Positions 37,263 through 47,457 are shown, numbered from the stretch's first letter. The stretch: 53,964 nt of DNA from Pseudomonas fluorescens (GCF_001648775.1 NZ_LVEJ01000006.1:1-53964), one strand, 5' to 3'. A program made the numbers and translations. The notes: a model not told the origin generated them from the sequence alone.

Positions 37263-37805
37263 ATGAGTATTTCCCTTCGCGACCAGTTGCTCAAAGCAGG
37301 ACTGGTCAACCAAAAGCAGGCCAAGCAGGTCAGCAAGGACAAGCAGAAGCAGCAACGTCTGGCGCACAAAGGCCAGATCGAACTGGATGACTCGCAGCAG
37401 CGCGCTGCCCAGGAAGCCATGGCCGAGAAGGTCAAGCGCGACCAGGAGCTGAACCGTCAGCAGAAAGAGAAAGCCGAAGCCAAGGCGCGTGCAGCACAGG
37501 TCAAGCAGTTGATCGAAGTCTCGCGTCTGCCGAAGTTGACCACCGAGGACTACTACAACTTCGTCGACGACAAGAAGGTCAAGCGCATCTCGGTCAACAC
37601 GCTGATGCGCAACAAGCTCAGCAGCGGTTCGCTGGCGATCGTGCACCATGCCGGCGGCTATGAAGTGATTCCGCGTGAGGCGGCCCTGAAGATCCAGGAG
37701 CGCGATCCACAGCGTATCGTCCAGCTCAACGTGCAGACCGAGGAGGTCAGCACCGAGGACGATCCGTACGCGGCGTATCAGATCCCTGATGACCTGATGT
37801 GGTAA
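37263..37805 (+). CDS. DUF2058 (YaiL-like) protein
   Basis: This 180-residue, highly charged cytoplasmic protein starts MSISLRDQLLKAGL. A long lysine/glutamine-rich helix (about 15-85, likely coiled coil; QKEKAEAKARAAQVKQL) leads to a compact C-terminal domain (KRISVNTLMRNKLSSGSLAIV). This is the DUF2058/YaiL pattern, described as a nucleoprotein or polyamine-responsive protein without firm function. It lies 25 bases after mazG on the same strand and is closed by a strong terminator. Confidence 0.85.
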   Translation: MSISLRDQLLKAGLVNQKQAKQVSKDKQKQQRLAHKGQIELDDSQQRAAQEAMAEKVKRDQELNRQQKEKAEAKARAAQVKQLIEVSRLPKLTTEDYYNFVDDKKVKRISVNTLMRNKLSSGSLAIVHHAGGYEVIPREAALKIQERDPQRIVQLNVQTEEVSTEDDPYAAYQIPDDLMW

Positions 37806-37822
37806 ATCGATAAAGCAGTAAC

Positions 37823-37857
37823 AACGACAAACCCCGCTCATGGCGGGGTTTGTCGTT
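37823..37857. terminator. Terminator between the DUF2058 gene and the small convergent gene
   Basis: AACGACAAACCCCGC pairs perfectly with GCGGGGTTTGTCGTT around a five-base loop, followed by TTC. Convergent genes on both sides suggest use in both directions. Confidence 0.88.
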
Positions 37858-37875
37858 TTCAATGCTGTGGTTGAA

Positions 37876-38064
37876 TCAGGCGGATTTCAGGTCCCGCTGC
37901 TGTTCTTGCACTTCCAGTTCGGCCTTGTAGTTATGGGCATCGATCTCGTTGTGGAACATGCCGACCAGCAAGTCTTGTTGATGCACATCCCAGATGCGGA
38001 TACCGGCGGCTACGCCTTCGTGGGACATGTGTGAATCGTCGCGTTCAGTTACTTTTACAGTCAT
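37876..38064 (-). CDS. Small conserved hypothetical protein (62 residues)
   Basis: The 62-residue product (MTVKVTERDDSHMSHEG at the start) is soluble and rich in acidic residues and histidine, with no signal or membrane helix. GGAG lies seven bases before the ATG. A terminator closes the 3' side, and codon use matches neighbouring genes. These points support a real gene. I recall similar small proteins in other pseudomonads but know no function. The region from 38065 to 38275 upstream holds no recognisable gene; its AT-richer sequence probably contains the promoter. Confidence 0.72.
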   Translation of the reverse strand: MTVKVTERDDSHMSHEGVAAGIRIWDVHQQDLLVGMFHNEIDAHNYKAELEVQEQQRDLKSA

Positions 38065-38275
38065 CTGCTAGCTCCAAATCTCAAGTTATCTGCAGCAAGG
38101 CGTGTGCAGGACTCTGTTATATGATTTGTTAGCTTGCTAAGTAAACGGCTGATTTGTGCAAGGTGTTATTGCGTTTTTTGCAACAGTGCTACAGCCCGCG
38201 TAATCCGCGACATTCGGTCGCAGGGCGGTAAGTTTCATGACAGAAGTTTCATTTTCAGAAGCGCCGAAACTCATT

Positions 38276-38362
38276 GTGGGAGCGAGCCTGCTCGCGAATT
38301 CGGTGGGTCAGAGGACGATAGGGTGACTGGAATATCGCATTCGCGAGCAGGCTCGCTCCCAC
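38276..38362. repeat. REPIN 9
   Basis: Direct arm 38276-38298 and inverted arm 38340-38362, just beyond the fabB terminator. Confidence 0.9.
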
Positions 38363-38400
38363 AGGGTTTTGCGGTGTTCCCGCTATTTTCTGCGGGCGAA

Positions 38401-38432
38401 AAAAAACGCCCCGAACCAGTCGGGGCGTTTTT
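38401..38432 (-). terminator. Terminator of fabA-fabB
   Basis: AAACGCCCCGA and TCGGGGCGTTT form a stem around ACCAG. On the minus strand it is followed by a long T-run. Confidence 0.9.
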
Positions 38433-38455
38433 GTGTGTGGCTCAAGCGGGGGGAA

Positions 38456-39676
38456 TTACTTGCCTTCCCAGCGCTTCAGTACCAGCGTGGCGTTGGTGCC
38501 GCCGAAGCCGAAGCTGTTGCTCATCACGGTGTTGATGGTGGCGTTCTCGCGGGTCTTGGTCAGCACCGGCAGATCGGCCACTTCAGGGTCCAGCTCGTCG
38601 ATGTTGGCGGAACCGGCAATGAAGTTGCCTTCCATCATCAGCATGCAGTAGATCGCTTCGTGAACGCCGGCAGCGCCCAGGGAGTGACCGGACAGGCTCT
38701 TGGTCGAGCTGATCGCTGGAGCCTTGTCGCCGAACACTTCACGCACACCTTTCATTTCCGCGACGTCGCCGACCGGAGTCGAAGTGCCGTGGGTGTTCAG
38801 GTAGTCGATCGGGGTATCAACGGTGGACATCGCCATCTGCATGCAGCGGATCGCGCCTTCGCCACTCGGGGCAACCATGTCGTAACCGTCGGAGGTCGCG
38901 CCGTAGCCAACGATTTCCGCATAGATTTTTGCGCCACGGGCCAGAGCGTGTTCCAGCTCCTCAACCACGACCATGCCGCCACCGCCCGCGATGACGAAAC
39001 CGTCACGGTCGGCGTCGTAGGCACGCGAAGCTTGTTCCGGGGTGTCGTTACGCTTGCTGGACAGTGCGCCCATGGCGTCGAACAGGAACGACTGGCTCCA
39101 GTGCTCTTCTTCACCGCCACCGGCGAAGACGATGTCCTGCTTGCCCATCTGGATCTGTTCCATGGCGGTACCGATGCAGTGAGCACTGGTGGCGCAGGCA
39201 GAAGCGATGGAGTAGTTCAGGCCTTTGATCTTGAATGGCGTGGCCAGGCAAGCGGAAACAGTGCTGCTCATGGTCCGCGTTACGCGGTATGGGCCAACGC
39301 GCTTCACGCCTTTCTCGCGCAGGATGTCCAGCGCTTCCATCTGGTTCAGCGTGGAAGCACCACCGGAGCCGGCGATCAGGCCGGTACGCGGGTTGGACAC
39401 CTGCTCTTCGGTCAGGCCGGAGTCAGCGATCGCGTCTTTCATGGCCAGGTAGGCGTAAGCCGCTGCGTGGCCGACGAAGCGATAGATCTTGCGATCGATC
39501 AGCTCTTCAAGGTTGAGGTCGATGGAGCCGGAAACCTGGCTACGCAGACCCATTTCAGCATATTCCGGGTTGAACCGGATGCCAGGGCGGCTTGCACGCA
39601 GGTTAGCGGAGACGGTCTCTTTGTCATTGCCCAGGCACGAAACAATGCCCAGACCAGTGATAACGACGCGGCGCAT
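38456..39676 (-). CDS. fabB: 3-oxoacyl-ACP synthase I FabB
   Basis: FabB elongates acyl-ACP and is essential for making unsaturated fatty acids, taking the cis-3-decenoyl product of FabA. The 406-residue protein has the catalytic triad: Cys161 in SACATSAHC, His296 in NTHGTSTP and His331 in [26 protein letters not shown] closes the fold. It lies 11 bases after fabA on the same strand, the standard fabAB operon, and a strong terminator follows. Confidence 0.98.
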   Translation of the reverse strand: MRRVVITGLGIVSCLGNDKETVSANLRASRPGIRFNPEYAEMGLRSQVSGSIDLNLEELIDRKIYRFVGHAAAYAYLAMKDAIADSGLTEEQVSNPRTGLIAGSGGASTLNQMEALDILREKGVKRVGPYRVTRTMSSTVSACLATPFKIKGLNYSIASACATSAHCIGTAMEQIQMGKQDIVFAGGGEEEHWSQSFLFDAMGALSSKRNDTPEQASRAYDADRDGFVIAGGGGMVVVEELEHALARGAKIYAEIVGYGATSDGYDMVAPSGEGAIRCMQMAMSTVDTPIDYLNTHGTSTPVGDVAEMKGVREVFGDKAPAISSTKSLSGHSLGAAGVHEAIYCMLMMEGNFIAGSANIDELDPEVADLPVLTKTRENATINTVMSNSFGFGGTNATLVLKRWEGK

Positions 39677-39687
39677 GCGAATAACCC

Positions 39688-40203
39688 TTAGAAGTTGTCA
39701 GTGGAGGTGAACACGCCGACGCGAAGGCCTTCGGCGGTGTAGATTTCGCGACCGTCGACAGTCACCGAACCATCGGCAATGGCCAGGTTCAGCTTGCCCT
39801 TGAGGACGCGTTTGATATGAATGTTGTACGTGACTTTCTTGGCGGTCGGCAGTACCTGGCCGAAGAATTTCACTTCGCCCGAACCCAGCGCACGGCCACG
39901 GCCCGGCAGGCCTTGCCAGCCCAGGAAGAAGCCGACCAGTTGCCACATGGCGTCCAGACCCAGGCAGCCCGGCATCACCGGATCGCCTTCGAAGTGGCAC
40001 GCGAAGAACCACAGGTCAGGGTTGATATCCAGCTCGGCGACCAATTCACCTTTGCCGTACTTGCCGCCTTCTTCGCTGATCAGGGTGATGCGATCAACCA
40101 TCAGCATGTTCGGGGCGGGCAGTTGCGCGTTACCTGGGCCGAACAGCTCACCGCGACTGCAGCGCAGCAGATCTTCCCGAGTAAAGGCGTTTTGTTTGGT
40201 CAT
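39688..40203 (-). CDS. fabA: 3-hydroxydecanoyl-ACP dehydratase/isomerase FabA
   Basis: FabA dehydrates 3-hydroxydecanoyl-ACP and isomerises the product to the cis-3 form, the branch point to unsaturated fatty acids. The 171-residue hot-dog protein has the catalytic His70 in [14 protein letters not shown] and Asp84 in LGLDAMWQ. The length and residues are identical in position to E. coli FabA. The upstream region holds an 18-bp imperfect palindrome that may bind a DesT/FabR-type repressor. Confidence 0.98.
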   Translation of the reverse strand: MTKQNAFTREDLLRCSRGELFGPGNAQLPAPNMLMVDRITLISEEGGKYGKGELVAELDINPDLWFFACHFEGDPVMPGCLGLDAMWQLVGFFLGWQGLPGRGRALGSGEVKFFGQVLPTAKKVTYNIHIKRVLKGKLNLAIADGSVTVDGREIYTAEGLRVGVFTSTDNF

Positions 40204-40334
40204 GCGAGCTCCTCAATAATCCCATGCGGCAGGTGGGGCAAATCTTCCCGACCGTTCGAAGCGTTCATGCCTCGAACCGGCAGCCTACTCATAGACTATT
40301 GCGTTGTGGTGAAAGTCACAGCACCAAGGACATG

Positions 40335-40352
40335 AATGTACACTTGTGCACT
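40335..40352. promoter_or_regulatory. fabA: Candidate DesT/FabR-type operator upstream of fabA
   Basis: On the minus strand AGTGCACAAGTGTACATT is an 18-bp imperfect palindrome with symmetric ACA and TGT cores. This resembles the TetR-family sites that adjust fabAB to the unsaturated/saturated acyl ratio. It lies about 130 bp before the fabA ATG. Confidence 0.45.
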
Positions 40353-40450
40353 GAAATTTTTATTCAAGCCCCTTTTGAGGCTCGTTCGGGTGCCTAAGAC
40401 TGCCGCACTTTCGCTTTTCACGCCAGTCGCAGATGGTCGAAAGGCCCACA

Positions 40451-42355
40451 CTACGACACCCAGCGCTGCAGAATCTGCTGCAGATCATTACGTTTGAACG
40501 GCTTCGCCAGATAATCGTTCATGCCCGCCGACAGACAGGTTTCGCGGTCGCCCTGCAAGGCATTGGCGGTCAGGGCGATGATCGGCACTTCGCTGCGGCC
40601 AGGCAGAAGTCGGATCTGCCGGGTCGCTTCGTAGCCATCGATGATCGGCAAACGACAATCCATCAGAATCACTTCGAAGTCGCTGCCCTCGGCACTGCGC
40701 ACCGCCTGCGCGCCATCGGTGGCGACACTGACAGTAAAGCCCAGACTGCGCAGCATCGCTTCGATAACCGTCTGGTTCACCGGATTGTCTTCGACCAGCA
40801 AGACATTGCGCCCTTCGCCCTGGCCCTTGCCATTGAGCGCACGCGGCGCGGCCAATGTCGGCAGCGTCTGTTTATAGAGTGCCAACGGGATTTCCAGGGT
40901 GAACACCGAGCCGCGACCTTCTTCACTTTGCGCGCGCAAGGTGCCGCCCATGCGTTCGGCCAGCGTACGGGCGATCGGCAAACCGAGGCCGGTGCCGCCG
41001 TAACGCCGCGAAATCGAGCTGTCGGCCTGCTGAAAAGCGTTGAACATCAATTCCAGGCTTTCGGAAGAAATACCGATGCCGCTGTCGCGCACCGAGCAGG
41101 TGAACCACAGTAATTCGTGATCCAGCGACTGCCACTGCGCCTCGATGCTGACCCGACCCTGTTCGGTGAACTTCAAGGCATTGCCGACCAGATTGACCAG
41201 AATCTGCCGGATCCGCGTCGGATCGCCCTGTACCTGCAAACCGCGCATGTCGTCCGGGATGCGCAGATTCAGCGCCAGTCCGCGTTGTACCGCGCTGTGC
41301 TGGAACGACTGCGCGCAGGCGCCGATCAACTCGGCGAGGTTGAACGGGATGTGCTCCAGTTCCAGCTCCGAACGTTCGATGCGCGAGAAGTCGAGAATAT
41401 CGTTGATGACTTTCAGCAAGTGCTCGGTGGACTCCGAGGCGAGGGCGGCGTATTCGACCTGTTCCTCGGTCATCTCGGTGGTTTCCAGCAGTTGCAGCAT
41501 GCCGAGTACACCATTCATGGGCGTGCGCAGTTCATGGCTCATCATGGCCAGAAAGTCGGACTTGGCGTTGTTGGCTTTTTCCGCCTCCTCGCGAGTCTGG
41601 ATCAATTGCGCCATGGCTTGATGCTGTTCGCGGCTGGCCTGTTCCAAGGCCTCTGCGAGGTTATTGATGTGTTGTGACAGCGCGCCCAGTTCGGTGTCAT
41701 CGACAATTGGCAGCGGGGTTTTGTAGTCGCCGTCCTGAATCGCCTTGACCGCATCGCCGATATCGCGGATCGGTTGCGACAGGCTGCCGGCGAGGCGCCG
41801 CGCCACCACAAACGTAAAGAGCAGGGCAAACAGCGCCAGAATCCCGGCCTTAAGCAAGATTTCCTGCTGGCGCTGGCTGAAGGCATCGTTGGACAGGCCG
41901 ACGATCACCCGCCCCAGATAGTCCTCGCCGGCGCCGCCGTTACTGACTTTGCCATCCTGGAAAAAATCATTGTGCAGGGCGATCCGTTGCAGGCGCACCG
42001 GCGCCTGGAACACCTCGACCTGATGCGGATGGCCGTGCGTGGCGGCCGGTTGTTCGACATACACCAGAATGCGGTTGGCGCTGTCCTGTACTTCGAGAAA
42101 GCGCACATTGGGCGTGGCCAGCGTCGCTTTGAGCAGGCTTTCCAGCACTTCGTTGTTGCCGGAAATCACCCCGTATTCGGTGGCGGGCGCGAGTTGGTTG
42201 GCGATCAGTTGCCCGGTGTGGTTCAGCTCCTGGCGCAAATCCTGAATGCGCACAAAGGTGAAGAAGCTGATCAACAACAGGGTCAACAACAACGCCGGGC
42301 CCAGGCTGATCAGCTGGGTGCGGGTGTTGATGTCCCAACGGCGACGGAAACTCAT
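40451..42355 (-). CDS. Hybrid sensor histidine kinase, PA1611-like
   Basis: This 634-residue inner-membrane kinase has helices at about 16-36 and 168-186 and a periplasmic domain of about 130 residues. A HAMP segment (190-245), the transmitter with His274 in [13 protein letters not shown], the ATP-binding domain ([23 protein letters not shown]) and a C-terminal receiver with Asp566 in [14 protein letters not shown] follow. It has no Hpt domain, so phosphate must pass to a separate Hpt protein. In P. aeruginosa the gene next to fabA is PA1611, which binds RetS and feeds HptB in the Gac/Rsm network; orthology is inferred from position and architecture. It overlaps the solute-binding-protein gene by four bases (ATGA) and forms the last gene of a three-gene operon. 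Confidence 0.9.
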   Translation of the reverse strand: MSFRRRWDINTRTQLISLGPALLLTLLLISFFTFVRIQDLRQELNHTGQLIANQLAPATEYGVISGNNEVLESLLKATLATPNVRFLEVQDSANRILVYVEQPAATHGHPHQVEVFQAPVRLQRIALHNDFFQDGKVSNGGAGEDYLGRVIVGLSNDAFSQRQQEILLKAGILALFALLFTFVVARRLAGSLSQPIRDIGDAVKAIQDGDYKTPLPIVDDTELGALSQHINNLAEALEQASREQHQAMAQLIQTREEAEKANNAKSDFLAMMSHELRTPMNGVLGMLQLLETTEMTEEQVEYAALASESTEHLLKVINDILDFSRIERSELELEHIPFNLAELIGACAQSFQHSAVQRGLALNLRIPDDMRGLQVQGDPTRIRQILVNLVGNALKFTEQGRVSIEAQWQSLDHELLWFTCSVRDSGIGISSESLELMFNAFQQADSSISRRYGGTGLGLPIARTLAERMGGTLRAQSEEGRGSVFTLEIPLALYKQTLPTLAAPRALNGKGQGEGRNVLLVEDNPVNQTVIEAMLRSLGFTVSVATDGAQAVRSAEGSDFEVILMDCRLPIIDGYEATRQIRLLPGRSEVPIIALTANALQGDRETCLSAGMNDYLAKPFKRNDLQQILQRWVS

Positions 42356-43284
42356 GGGCGGCGTTCTCCTTCTGTCAGCGCATTGGCGACAGACGCTTCA
42401 TCCAGCGGTTCGATACCTAGGGAACGAGCGACTTGCGCATTACTTGAGACTTTAAAACGTGCGGGATAGAGCGTTCGCGGCCAACTGGCCGGCGGTTGGT
42501 CGAGCAATTGGTCGAGGATCGCCAGCCAATCGTTCTGATCGCTGTACGTGCTGGCCAGACTGCCGGCGCGGACGAAAGCCACGTTAGGACCAACCAGCGC
42601 GACTTGCCGTGAGTAACTGCTGAGCAGCAGATTTTTCGCGGTTTTCGGGTTGTACAGGTCGGGATCGTCGAGCCCGAGCAAGACGTCGCTGTTTTTCAGC
42701 ACGGTTTGCAGCGGGCGACTGTCATGTGTGTTGTCCCAACGCTGGCTGACGATTTCCAGATTCAGCGGTCGCGCGGCCAGGTGCAGTTCGTTGAGCAGGA
42801 ACTCACTGTGCTGATCAAACAGCACACCGATGCGCCGTGCCTGCGGCAGAATCCGTCGGATCAACTGCAATTGCCGGCTCAGCGGCGGATCGCTCCACAG
42901 AAGGCTCAAGTGCGGCGGTTGGGCATTGCCCAGTCGTTGCCGGGCCTGCAAACGGCTGATGCGCAGGACCAGCGTGGTCGGGCCTTGAGCGTCCTGCAGG
43001 CGCCAGTCGAGGCTTGGCAGATCAAGCAGAATCAGGCGCAGGCTGGACGGTAATTTGCCCGGTGCCGGCAGGCTGGCCAGGGGCTGGAAACGTACGTTGT
43101 CAGTCGGCCGCAACTCGCTCAGCGCCTGCACGAACGCCTGCACGCCGGGACTTTCCTCGGCACCCGTCAGCAAAATATCGGCCGCCTGCACCGCGACGCC
43201 ATGCAGCCACGCGGTCAAAAACAGACAACAACCCGCCAGCCAGTGGCCAAGGGTCGGCATCTTGCGTGACAGGCCGTGGCGCAT
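42352..43284 (-). CDS. Periplasmic solute-binding-like protein (ABC_sub_bind type)
   Basis: This 310-residue protein has a signal peptide ([20 protein letters not shown], cleaved near residue 34). The mature part resembles two-lobed binding proteins of the ABC_sub_bind family: [10 protein letters not shown], then [29 protein letters not shown] and [23 protein letters not shown]. No permease or ATPase gene is nearby, so it probably does not serve an ABC transporter. Its gene starts directly after the TonB receptor stop, with GGAG six bases upstream inside the receptor gene, and its own stop overlaps the hybrid kinase. It may present a ligand to the kinase periplasmic domain. The ligand is unknown. 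Confidence 0.8.
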   Translation of the reverse strand: MRHGLSRKMPTLGHWLAGCCLFLTAWLHGVAVQAADILLTGAEESPGVQAFVQALSELRPTDNVRFQPLASLPAPGKLPSSLRLILLDLPSLDWRLQDAQGPTTLVLRISRLQARQRLGNAQPPHLSLLWSDPPLSRQLQLIRRILPQARRIGVLFDQHSEFLLNELHLAARPLNLEIVSQRWDNTHDSRPLQTVLKNSDVLLGLDDPDLYNPKTAKNLLLSSYSRQVALVGPNVAFVRAGSLASTYSDQNDWLAILDQLLDQPPASWPRTLYPARFKVSSNAQVARSLGIEPLDEASVANALTEGERRP

Positions 43285-45408
43285 CTAGAACTCCAACTCA
43301 GCGCTGAAGTACATCACGTGGCGTTGGTCATAGTTGTTATCGACGAAGGTGGTCGGCGCGTGGTCGAGACGCTGTTGCAGCACGCCGGCCAGTTGCAGTT
43401 GGGCCTTGCCCAAGGCGATGCGTTTGGCGATGCGCGTGTCGAGCCGTTCGAAGCGATAGCCGTTGAGGGCGTTGTCGCCGTAATAGAAGAGGGCGCTGTT
43501 CCAGCCGTGACCCCAATCGCGCAGCCAACCGGCGGAACCGCTGTTGCGCGAAGTGAATTGCTGGTCCAGCGGATTGCTCGCCTCGGCGTCGACGAAGGCG
43601 TAGGTGAAACGCAAGCGGTCGGCAAGGCTCACGCGCCAGTCGAGCTGGGTTTCGGTGCCACGAAAGCGTGAGCTGTTGGCGTTGCTCGCGATGTATTGGT
43701 TGTTGCGCAGTGGCTCACTGATCATCCCGGTGATCTCGTCGTAGAACAGCTTCACATCCAGGGCCAGGCCCAGCTCGGCGAAGTAGCCGTTGTAACCCAA
43801 TTCGCGCGAGCGCATGTGTTCCTGATCGAGATCGCCCGGGCCGCGGGTCTTGACGAAATAGCGCGCTGAAGACTGGCCGTAGGCCGAGGGCCGCAAATTG
43901 CTGACCTGATAGCTCCAGTTCACATTGTTCTCGAACATGTCCGGCGAGCGGATCGCCTCCGAGTACACCGCGCGCAGGCCATGGCGCGGGTTGATCAGGT
44001 AATTGACGGCAAAGCGCGGTGTCAGCGAACTGCCGATCAGTTGCGTGTCTTCGAACATCGCGCCGCCCTGCAACAGCCAGTGTTCAGTGGCGCGCCATTC
44101 CAGTTGGCCGAACGCCCGCCAGGTGGTGTCGTCCAGCGTGCCGTTGAAATAGGTTTCGGAATCGGCGCGGTCGTAACGATAGTTCATGCCACTGACCAGA
44201 CGCAGGCTGTCGGACAGGCTGAGGGTGTCCTGCAGTTCGAGGTCGTAGCGCGACTCGCGGGCGCTCTGGTCGATGTCGCCGCACAGGGTTCGACTGGCAC
44301 CGTTGCGCCATTGATCGAGCACCTGATTGGCCAGGGCCATTTCCTGCGGAGTGCCGGGCGCGGCACCGGGGCCGGTGAAACGGGTGATGTTGCGCGCCAG
44401 CCGTTCGGTGTAGTTCGGGTTGAGTTGCCACAGTTGCGTCAACTCGGGGCTGAACGACACTTCGGCATCGCAGGCGCGCCAGGTTTGCTGACGATCCCAG
44501 TGCTGGGCCGAGCCTTGTATATAAAGGCTGTGTTCGGGATTGATGTCGAGGTTCCAGCGCACCGAGCCGGCGTAATCCTTGGCGACCACGTCGGAATTGT
44601 TGCCGGCGGCGGTAATCCCCGAGAACACCGGGCGGTAGGTGTAGGGCCGCTGGTTGCTGCCGTCTTTTGCGTTGAGCTGCCAATCGAGGCTTTGGTCGTC
44701 ACTGAGGGTGTGACTGACCGCAAGACTGAAACGGTTCAAGCGGCGACTGTCGCGATAATCGGCGCCGCTGCGATCAGTGTCGAAGCCGTCGTCTTCCTGG
44801 CCGGACAACGACAGGCGCAGGTCGCCGCCATTCCAGCCGGTGCCCTGGCTGGCATAGAAGTCATTGATGCCGCGCTGGCCACGGGTGTACTTCAACCGCG
44901 TGCCGTGGCTGTCCGCCGGGTGACGGGTGATGATGTTGACCACCGCCATCAGCGCGTTGGCGCCGTAACTGACGGTGTTCGGGCCGCGAAATACTTCGAT
45001 GCGCTCGATGTCTTCCATGGCCACCGGAATATCGCTCCAGTCCACCGTGGACAAACCGGCGCGATACACCGAACGGCCGTCGATCAACACCTGCATGCGC
45101 CGCGCTTCGGTGGCGTTGGTGCCGTGATAATTGACCGCCGCCTGATTGCCGCTGATGTTGCCGACCATCATCCCCGGCACGAGGCGCAGCAGTTCGCTGA
45201 TGTCACGGGCGCCGCTGGCGCTGATCAGTTCGCTATCGAGTACGGTCATGCTCCCGGGCACTTCCGCCGGGGTTTGTTTCAGGCGCGTGGCGGTCAGCAC
45301 CTGCGGCAGTGCTTCGTTGTCCATGAACAGATCGTCGGCCAGCAATACCGGGCTGAACAGCAGCGCCAGTAAGACGGACGAACGCGGGGACGTAGAGCCA
45401 AAAGACAC
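43285..45408 (-). CDS. TonB-dependent outer-membrane receptor
   Basis: This 707-residue protein has a signal peptide ending near residue 24 (LLFSPVLLA) and a plug domain (about 35-160: PGSMTVLDSELI, VLIDGRSVY, IERIEVFRGPNTVSYGANALMAVVNI). A long barrel follows and ends in phenylalanine (ELEF) for Bam insertion. TonB receptors import iron chelates, vitamin B12, nickel or sugars. This sequence has no feature that fixes the substrate, and no Fur box is evident upstream. The start is a GTG at 45408 with AAGG seven bases upstream. It is the first gene of the trio with the binding protein (zero-base gap) and the hybrid kinase. Confidence 0.9.
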   Translation of the reverse strand: MSFGSTSPRSSVLLALLFSPVLLADDLFMDNEALPQVLTATRLKQTPAEVPGSMTVLDSELISASGARDISELLRLVPGMMVGNISGNQAAVNYHGTNATEARRMQVLIDGRSVYRAGLSTVDWSDIPVAMEDIERIEVFRGPNTVSYGANALMAVVNIITRHPADSHGTRLKYTRGQRGINDFYASQGTGWNGGDLRLSLSGQEDDGFDTDRSGADYRDSRRLNRFSLAVSHTLSDDQSLDWQLNAKDGSNQRPYTYRPVFSGITAAGNNSDVVAKDYAGSVRWNLDINPEHSLYIQGSAQHWDRQQTWRACDAEVSFSPELTQLWQLNPNYTERLARNITRFTGPGAAPGTPQEMALANQVLDQWRNGASRTLCGDIDQSARESRYDLELQDTLSLSDSLRLVSGMNYRYDRADSETYFNGTLDDTTWRAFGQLEWRATEHWLLQGGAMFEDTQLIGSSLTPRFAVNYLINPRHGLRAVYSEAIRSPDMFENNVNWSYQVSNLRPSAYGQSSARYFVKTRGPGDLDQEHMRSRELGYNGYFAELGLALDVKLFYDEITGMISEPLRNNQYIASNANSSRFRGTETQLDWRVSLADRLRFTYAFVDAEASNPLDQQFTSRNSGSAGWLRDWGHGWNSALFYYGDNALNGYRFERLDTRIAKRIALGKAQLQLAGVLQQRLDHAPTTFVDNNYDQRHVMYFSAELEF

Positions 45409-45561
45409 GGCACAACCTTGATAGCGAAGAATTGGCGCGCATGTTAACCGAGGGGCGCGACTTTTCCAGTCACGTTGCAGGCATTTTCCTAGGTTTTATT
45501 GGTCTTCTTCCTACAAGTGTCGGTAATTGCTGCTGGGGCTGGCCGCGCGTGGGGCGCCCCG

Positions 45562-45567
45562 TATAAT
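45562..45567 (+). promoter_or_regulatory. gpsA: Perfect -10 element upstream of gpsA
   Basis: TATAAT in GTATAATGCC, 38 bp before the gpsA start. The -35 region is poor. It lies in the 196-bp gap shared with the divergent TonB receptor gene. Confidence 0.5.
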
Positions 45568-45604
45568 GCCGGCATCGCCACTGGTATGGATTAACGGATT
45601 GCAT

Positions 45605-46630
45605 ATGACTGAACAGCGCCCGATTGCGGTCCTGGGAGGCGGAAGTTTTGGTACCGCCGTGGCCAATCTTTTGGCCGAGAACGGCCATCAAGTCCGGCAG
45701 TGGATGCGTGACCCCGAGCAGGCCGAGGCCATCCGGGTCAATCGCGAAAACCCGCGTTACCTCAAAGGCATCAAGATTCTGCCGGGGGTGACTGCCGTCA
45801 CCGACCTGCAGGCAACCCTCGACGCCTGCGACTTGTGCTTTGTCGCGCTGCCGTCGAGCGCACTGCGTGCGGTGCTGGCCGTCCACGCCGAGCGGCTCAG
45901 CGGCAAGATGCTGGTCAGCCTGACCAAGGGCATCGAAGCCCAGACGTTCAAACTGATGAGCCAGATTCTCGAAGAGATCGCCCCGCAGGCGCGCATCGGC
46001 GTGTTGTCCGGGCCGAACCTGGCGCGGGAAATCGCCGAACACGCACTGACGGCCACGGTGGTCGCCAGTGAAGACGAAGAACTGTGCAAAGCCGTGCAAG
46101 CCGCGCTGCACGGTCGCACCTTCCGCGTTTACGCCAGCGCCGACCGTTTCGGCGTCGAGCTGGGCGGGGCGTTGAAAAACGTTTACGCGATCATCGCCGG
46201 CATGGCGGTGGCGCTGGAGATGGGCGAGAACACCAAAAGCATGCTGATCACCCGCGCACTGGCGGAGATGACCCGCTTTGCGGTGAATCAGGGCGCCAAT
46301 CCGATGACCTTCCTCGGGCTGGCCGGTGTCGGCGATTTGATCGTGACGTGTTCGTCGCCGAAGAGCCGCAACTATCAGGTCGGTTTCGCCCTCGGTCAGG
46401 GCCTGAGCCTCGACGAAGCGGTGTCGCGCCTCGGTGAAGTCGCCGAAGGCGTCAATACCCTGAAAGTGCTCAAGGCCAAATCCCAGGAGGTTGGCGTCTA
46501 CATGCCGCTGGTCGCCGGGCTGCACGCGATCCTGTTCGAAGGACGCACGCTGGAGCAGGTGATCGGTCTACTGATGCGTGCCGAACCGAAAACCGACGTC
46601 GACTTTATTTCCACCAGCGGTTTCAACTGA
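45605..46630 (+). CDS. gpsA: NAD(P)-dependent glycerol-3-phosphate dehydrogenase GpsA
   Basis: GpsA makes sn-glycerol-3-phosphate from dihydroxyacetone phosphate for phospholipid synthesis. The 341-residue protein has the N-terminal nucleotide-binding loop [16 protein letters not shown] and the catalytic region with lysine in [17 protein letters not shown] (near 190). [19 protein letters not shown] (near 240) carries the phosphate-binding arginine. The ATG at 45605 gives the typical [13 protein letters not shown] start. It heads a run with the DUF4389 and sixA genes. Confidence 0.96.
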   Translation: MTEQRPIAVLGGGSFGTAVANLLAENGHQVRQWMRDPEQAEAIRVNRENPRYLKGIKILPGVTAVTDLQATLDACDLCFVALPSSALRAVLAVHAERLSGKMLVSLTKGIEAQTFKLMSQILEEIAPQARIGVLSGPNLAREIAEHALTATVVASEDEELCKAVQAALHGRTFRVYASADRFGVELGGALKNVYAIIAGMAVALEMGENTKSMLITRALAEMTRFAVNQGANPMTFLGLAGVGDLIVTCSSPKSRNYQVGFALGQGLSLDEAVSRLGEVAEGVNTLKVLKAKSQEVGVYMPLVAGLHAILFEGRTLEQVIGLLMRAEPKTDVDFISTSGFN

Positions 46631-46660
46631 TTGCTTTTATCTACGGGCAGGGAGTGAGTC

Positions 46661-47008
46661 ATGAACGATCCGAAAACCGAAGCCAAGTACGAATCCATTC
46701 TCCTGCGCGTGTTGTGGATGATCATCTATGTGCTGGTCTGGCAAGTGGCGCAGTTCATCCTCGGCGCGGTGGTGCTGGTGCAACTGATCTATCGTTTGAT
46801 CTATGGCGCACCGAGCGCCAGCCTGATGAATTTCGGCGACAGCCTGAGCCAGTTCCTGGCGCAGATCGGTCGTTTCGGCAGTTTTCACAGCGACCAGAAA
46901 CCCTGGCCGTTCGCCGACTGGCCAACGCCGCGTACCCCGGAAGGTGAAGCGCCGCACGCCGTCGCACCGGCGCCGCATCCGGTTCGAGATGAGGAACCCA
47001 AACTATGA
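46661..47008 (+). CDS. DUF4389 membrane protein
   Basis: This 115-residue protein has one long hydrophobic segment (about 14-48, VLWMIIYVLVWQVAQFILGAVVLV) followed by YRLIYGAPSASLMNFGDSLSQFL and a polar, proline-rich tail. This is the DUF4389 pattern; function is unknown. GGGAG lies just before the ATG. Its stop overlaps the sixA start by four bases (ATGA), so the two are translationally coupled and possibly act together. Confidence 0.82.
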   Translation: MNDPKTEAKYESILLRVLWMIIYVLVWQVAQFILGAVVLVQLIYRLIYGAPSASLMNFGDSLSQFLAQIGRFGSFHSDQKPWPFADWPTPRTPEGEAPHAVAPAPHPVRDEEPKL

Positions 47009-47457
47009 AACTCTGGGTATTGCGTCACGGCGAGGCCGTGTCTTATGGCTCGTGCCCCGACTCCGAACGGGAACTGACCGATCACGGTCGCAAAGAAGCC
47101 TTGAGCAGCGCCGCCCGCTTGATCGGCCAGCCGCTGACGGCGATTTACGCCAGCCCTTATCTGCGCGCGCAGCAGACCGCGCAGATTGTTCGCGAGGCGC
47201 TGGGTTTCGAACCGGAGATCCGTACGGTCGATTGGCTGACGCCGGAGGTTGATCCGGACAAGGTCACCGATCAACTGGTGTCGGTGAGCAATGTGCTGCT
47301 GGTCAGCCACAACCCGCTGGTGGGCAATTTGCTCAGCTATCTGCAGCATGGCGCCGGGTATCCGCCGGAGAAGGTCAGCACTGCCGGGTTGGCGGAGCTG
47401 GAGAGCGCTGAGTTGCTGATCGGCTCGATGACCCTCAACAGCCTCAAACATCCGTAA
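47005..47457 (+). CDS. sixA: Phosphohistidine phosphatase SixA
   Basis: SixA removes phosphate from histidine-phosphotransfer domains and phosphocarriers. The 150-residue protein has the RHG signature (VLRHGEAV, His8 region) at the N-terminus, the arginine in SPYLRAQQTAQIV and the second catalytic histidine in LLVSHNPLVGNL. Given the number of hybrid kinases here (GacS, PA1611-like), it may damp such relays; that is an inference. E. coli SixA acts on the ArcB Hpt domain and on PtsO. Confidence 0.92.
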   Translation: MKLWVLRHGEAVSYGSCPDSERELTDHGRKEALSSAARLIGQPLTAIYASPYLRAQQTAQIVREALGFEPEIRTVDWLTPEVDPDKVTDQLVSVSNVLLVSHNPLVGNLLSYLQHGAGYPPEKVSTAGLAELESAELLIGSMTLNSLKHP

